Origin: Clostridia bacterium
GTDB lineage: Bacteria; Bacillota; Clostridia; Oscillospirales; CAG-272
Assembly: GCA_017461825.1 (NCBI GenBank)
Contig: JAFTXB010000037.1
Coordinates: 1-24,406 of the forward strand
Length of the DNA stretch: 24,406 bases
Reading direction: 5' to 3'
The notes under the pieces: generated by a model
Database searches by the model: none
What the model was told of the DNA's origin: nothing
What the model saw: only the letters and a program-made list of their open reading frames with translations
In this document: one piece after another, positions 23,701 to 24,406 of the stretch
Numbering within the stretch: the first letter of the stretch is position 1
Layout of the letters: every line of letters begins with the position of its first letter
Program-made: the position numbers and the translations under genes

Positions 23701-24406
23701 TGACTCGGTTGGAAACGTACACGTTTCCGTCCTCGCCGGTTTGATAATTTCCGATCGATTGATAAATAAGATTTCCGTTGGCGTCGGTCTTGGTTACGGT
23801 CAATGTGTGAGAAATAACCGTTTGACAAGCCGTACAGTAGGATTTTCTTTCAACCGTGTTCACGGTCAGGATGTTGCCGTTTTCGTCGGTCTCTTGCTCG
23901 GTCTTGTTCTGCAGTTCTTCGGTTTCGAGCTTGTGCTCAACAAAGCCGTCAAAGCGATCGCCTTGCAGCTCAAGCTTTGCGGAACCGTCATCGGCAATTC
24001 CGAAGCGGTATGTCAAATGGGAATATCTCTGGCAATTTTCGGTTACGGTCTGAACCGTTTCGGTAAATTTGAAACCGCACTTCGGACACGAGTGTGTGTA
24101 AACCTTTGATGCGCTTTCGCTTTCACTGTTAAAGCCGTTTTCGTCTTTGCCTTCAAAATCTCCAAATTCCTTATCTGCCGTTACAAAGCCGCTCGGCATA
24201 TCAACAATTACGTTTCTTTGATCGCAGCGCATACACTGTTCAACGAAAACAGTTCCGCCGCATTCGTGTCCAAGCTCGGCAAGGTCGTACTCTTCGACAC
24301 AGGTGTAGAAATGACCATAACCGTTATGTTCATCGGTCACGGCACCGCAATCCTTACAGGTTTCTGTGATGCGGTATCCGGAATCACAGTTGTTGCCGCC
24401 GTTCAG
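17738..24406 (-). CDS. Giant cysteine-rich repeat protein fused to an ABC-type solute-binding domain (5' end outside window)
   Basis: The frame stays open to the window edge, giving at least 2222 residues. The GTG at 24340 lies inside a repeat and is not the true start. Five repeats of about 300 residues start with C-x9-C-x2-C motifs at bases 24388, 23440, 22546, 21637 and 20701. Each carries ordered Cys pairs: CGG..C.CG, TC.kCGF.Y, C....yrFGia.dGsa, C..CG.v, then GdyC. The fifth has an insertion. A PKPEE linker follows (19232-19321). The last 460 residues or so (from EEIVIAQATSNDREWF) resemble an extracellular solute-binding protein (LDASHWNQSYLE, then DGTWTVELMKEYMQM) and contain an EF-hand/dockerin-like loop, DLNDNGTIDAED (about 18560-18595). 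No membrane permease is adjacent. The signal sequence lies outside the window. Surface location is inferred from domains and operon. Confidence 0.88.
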   Translation of the reverse strand: MNGGNNCDSGYRITETCKDCGAVTDEHNGYGHFYTCVEEYDLAELGHECGGTVFVEQCMRCDQRNVIVDMPSGFVTADKEFGDFEGKDENGFNSESESASKVYTHSCPKCGFKFTETVQTVTENCQRYSHLTYRFGIADDGSAKLELQGDRFDGFVEHKLETEELQNKTEQETDENGNILTVNTVERKSYCTACQTVISHTLTVTKTDANGNLIYQSIGNYQTGEDGNVYVSNRVIRTYAIAVLESGETFAYQLLQLTERLNVAGEVTFFERYDYIYEEGDYCHRVVKYSNSNSGDGIDFPSEIQTNHGDTERGYEFLKDNNCANGVMIKDVCTRCGETVNSETYYHHITMGEEILLDSKCGLSIEVYFCPCGQQGGWHFVEHGCKFKVTHEPVGDKESGNISTLITYTCQECGFVYTELVRNEFSKEDCHSVTYQTIRFGIDAEGNAQYEIERTVDNGYSHKTTEEVLSESQSVEPETGLLVTTREVRYVCKNCGTVESHNKTVLKTDKNENSLYRYQATYAYDGNGNVYVETETETEYVIRELPSGKPVSYLLKETKNQYDAEGNKIFYSTRTNTYKEGEFCSFTSTYTDSNGKNDRQEYVGHSEYIVERELVQGATDCKEGWIIRERCSLCGEVFYEDIRYGHETFETELEMDQYGSECGGYITIQGCLCGRESEIYTHGLCCSFKEEWLGDKETDKEGGEKEYVLFTCTKCGFRYSRERYYVYGENCEFTEILKYRFGIAEDGSAAYEIDNRYNRGVNHNNQRTEAKPTEETVDGLRVVTTVCTDTCSRCNKLLNVYTYVEKFDENGNMVYRGESRQDPNAKVEGGLYKAYESWTTYGYAKLESGDYRQYTVGEFHANYTVDGTVSWSDLFEYTYPTEGDYCHAIRKHINAKGDVVSEEEVELHGRHVVKYELSEKSETCKDGVDRVTYCAECETEIERQKRWTSGHYIDRENAVDIIDLNQEYGAVCDAVAYVYSCPCGERKDLKVSAKCHFDSVESYWYDDKETGNRYHGQIYTCSVTDPETCGFRYLVLDYTASDDKCYGYNHLVYYFGFDRETGKYDGVWENSYATGKISHAFTSETKETVDAENGTRVWEEIYTCKNCGVVERKYVYTYKAFGNGNEYEAGVDRYYYNTYDINSNYLKQWDHQENLLQTQENGEWRTVMLVEMYTYYNEKNEVTSWSKSEYDYSQSVCRPVRTYTDSKGANKVYTDYTNHWWNYNIEDWENGRGPTCTQEAVRIMHCLCCEATERSYYGRHGHSYQYNSQTGIYTCGNCGLENFTGGDGAVELEDLTNRWGDGTKYIVGFYNRSNFEDYLIGLYLVVGEEEHYLEVEATVEGTLIYVDAQTVRSIAAEMGLGACEYMLRVTFVPVGVDGEYDFAITLDPHIYQKDDANCVIPEKTCEVYHITAYKCIFCEDTYKTSTWVGHQNDVVIYPIGECGSLLHVYTCKICQGQSTGMGWRDDHCDFKEENLSQKVDGVWHEIIKYTCSKCGFVYLYENYSTEKDEFCNYRYNTTYSWDLQEDGTYAKSLTVAYDSIGHNTSQNTVESKTEQDADGNTVLTETYLYKCIDCGAELYTRVWKCVTDANGNELLTENSHEHTNGDAYTNRNTYTYFIGDDGGYYVETEKYEHTNVYGDQHGWIRTYTYDFTSQTRYFEMVDLNGGYVQDSGSEWFELTGKKDEGEGEEPDVPVDPKPEEPKPEEPKPEEPKPEEPKPEEPKPEEPEPDTPDTPVDPEKPEDGEGTGGDDTTGDLPVEFPDFDMEEIVIAQATSNDREWFGDPSNSLSAAVFERNMEIEEKLNVILTFHVINTDDFFAQATNMAMSGLCEWDLISYPNAQVSRGIVTGNFADLTDDAFTYLDLDASHWNQSYLEAAFVGGLYSAVSNANLSVLDRTFVTYYNETLATKCNLASIYDAVLDGTWTVELMKEYMQMCYADLNDNGTIDAEDRIGLIGPNNGAAFGFLHAGGVGLTTVAGDSYRYDVNDRLTDMIMRVDKLWNETPGAYRFNTVADTATEFAKGRALFMTNVLNPGSAQSSAIKESGFEYGILPMPKFDESQEAYTSAVLDSHSVYAVLQTQNEAKKCVVSAVMEFAAQTATDALYSAYYEDVMGELPNDSEKTAVFELVTVSPFWEVIDVYANNLSNPVNTLWTSLITNNKVYLFNSNYAMNKEVVNMRLSDFLMQMYELAQSRAEVSDTENETEPGVSLPTDDNSFSDFTPIT
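19232..19321 (-). repeat. Six tandem 15-bp repeats encoding PKPEE
   Basis: These are exact 15-bp units within the giant gene. Three carry TCGGG and three TCAGG at the same site, grouped together, which suggests stepwise duplication. They encode a stiff, charged, proline-rich spacer between the Cys-repeat region and the solute-binding domain. A wider Pro/Glu/Asp-rich stretch (GEEPDVPVDPKP before, EPDTPDTPVDPEKP after) flanks them. Confidence 0.95.

Noticed and set aside
20180..24109. Plus-strand open frames of 535, 272 and 461 codons opposite the giant Cys-repeat gene
   Set aside because: They are antisense shadows that arise from the codon usage of the repeats. Similar strings recur because the sense repeats recur.
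24338..24340. GTG as the start of the giant Cys-repeat protein
   Set aside because: The 22 codons upstream continue the repeat (NNCDSGYRITETCKDCG), so the coding sequence enters from outside the window.

Overview
The window looks like a chromosomal segment of an endospore-forming, low-to-mid GC Firmicute of class Clostridia, probably an anaerobic gut-type lineage. The evidence is an adjacent spoIIGA-sigE pair, a CD1247-type acidic protein, PepF, EF-P and consensus sigma-A promoters. I cannot name a genus from the sequence.

Layout. (1) 1-1293, minus strand: the 5' part of plsY, cut by the window edge, preceded by an M24 (Xaa-Pro) peptidase. (2) 1354-1603: two tandem copies of a 125-bp non-coding repeat whose core can fold like a cloverleaf. 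(3) 1684-3345, plus strand: spoIIGA and sigE behind a promoter with unusually long spacing, as in the Spo0A-dependent spoIIG promoter. sigG does not follow. (4) 3373-3737: a compact type I toxin-antitoxin-like cassette. It has a 32-residue membrane peptide, two convergent consensus promoters, a shared bidirectional terminator, direct and inverted repeats, and a hairpin hiding the toxin ribosome binding site. (5) 3787-5102: a HAD phosphatase overlapping a ThyX-like gene that lacks the usual RHR motif. (6) 5361-5792: an AT-rich, probably imported DUF4304-like gene. (7) 5887-7020, minus strand: a CD1247-like acidic protein downstream of efp. (8) 7267-9048, plus strand: pepF.

(9) 9101-24406, minus strand: about 15 kb of six co-directional genes, ending in a strong terminator. 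This is the most distinctive region. In transcription order it contains: a giant protein (at least 2222 residues, N-terminus outside the window) made of five cysteine-rich repeats of about 300 residues, a PKPEE linker and a C-terminal ABC-type solute-binding domain; a small single-pass membrane protein; a SipW-type (S26B) signal peptidase with an acidic coiled-coil tail; a small two-pass membrane protein with a basic tail; a 242-residue TasA/camelysin-like protein; and a 2049-residue protein with a TasA-like N-terminus followed by GLUG-like, parallel beta-helix and BspA-like leucine-rich regions.

The order resembles the Bacillus tapA-sipW-tasA matrix operon, expanded with two giant surface proteins. 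My inference is a dedicated extracellular fibre or surface-layer system. SipW would process the TasA-type precursors, the small TasA-like protein would be the main subunit, and the giant beta-helix protein would be a decorating or adhesive subunit. The cysteine-repeat/solute-binding fusion would provide ligand or metal binding at the surface. The domain calls are well supported by motifs. The collective function is inference.
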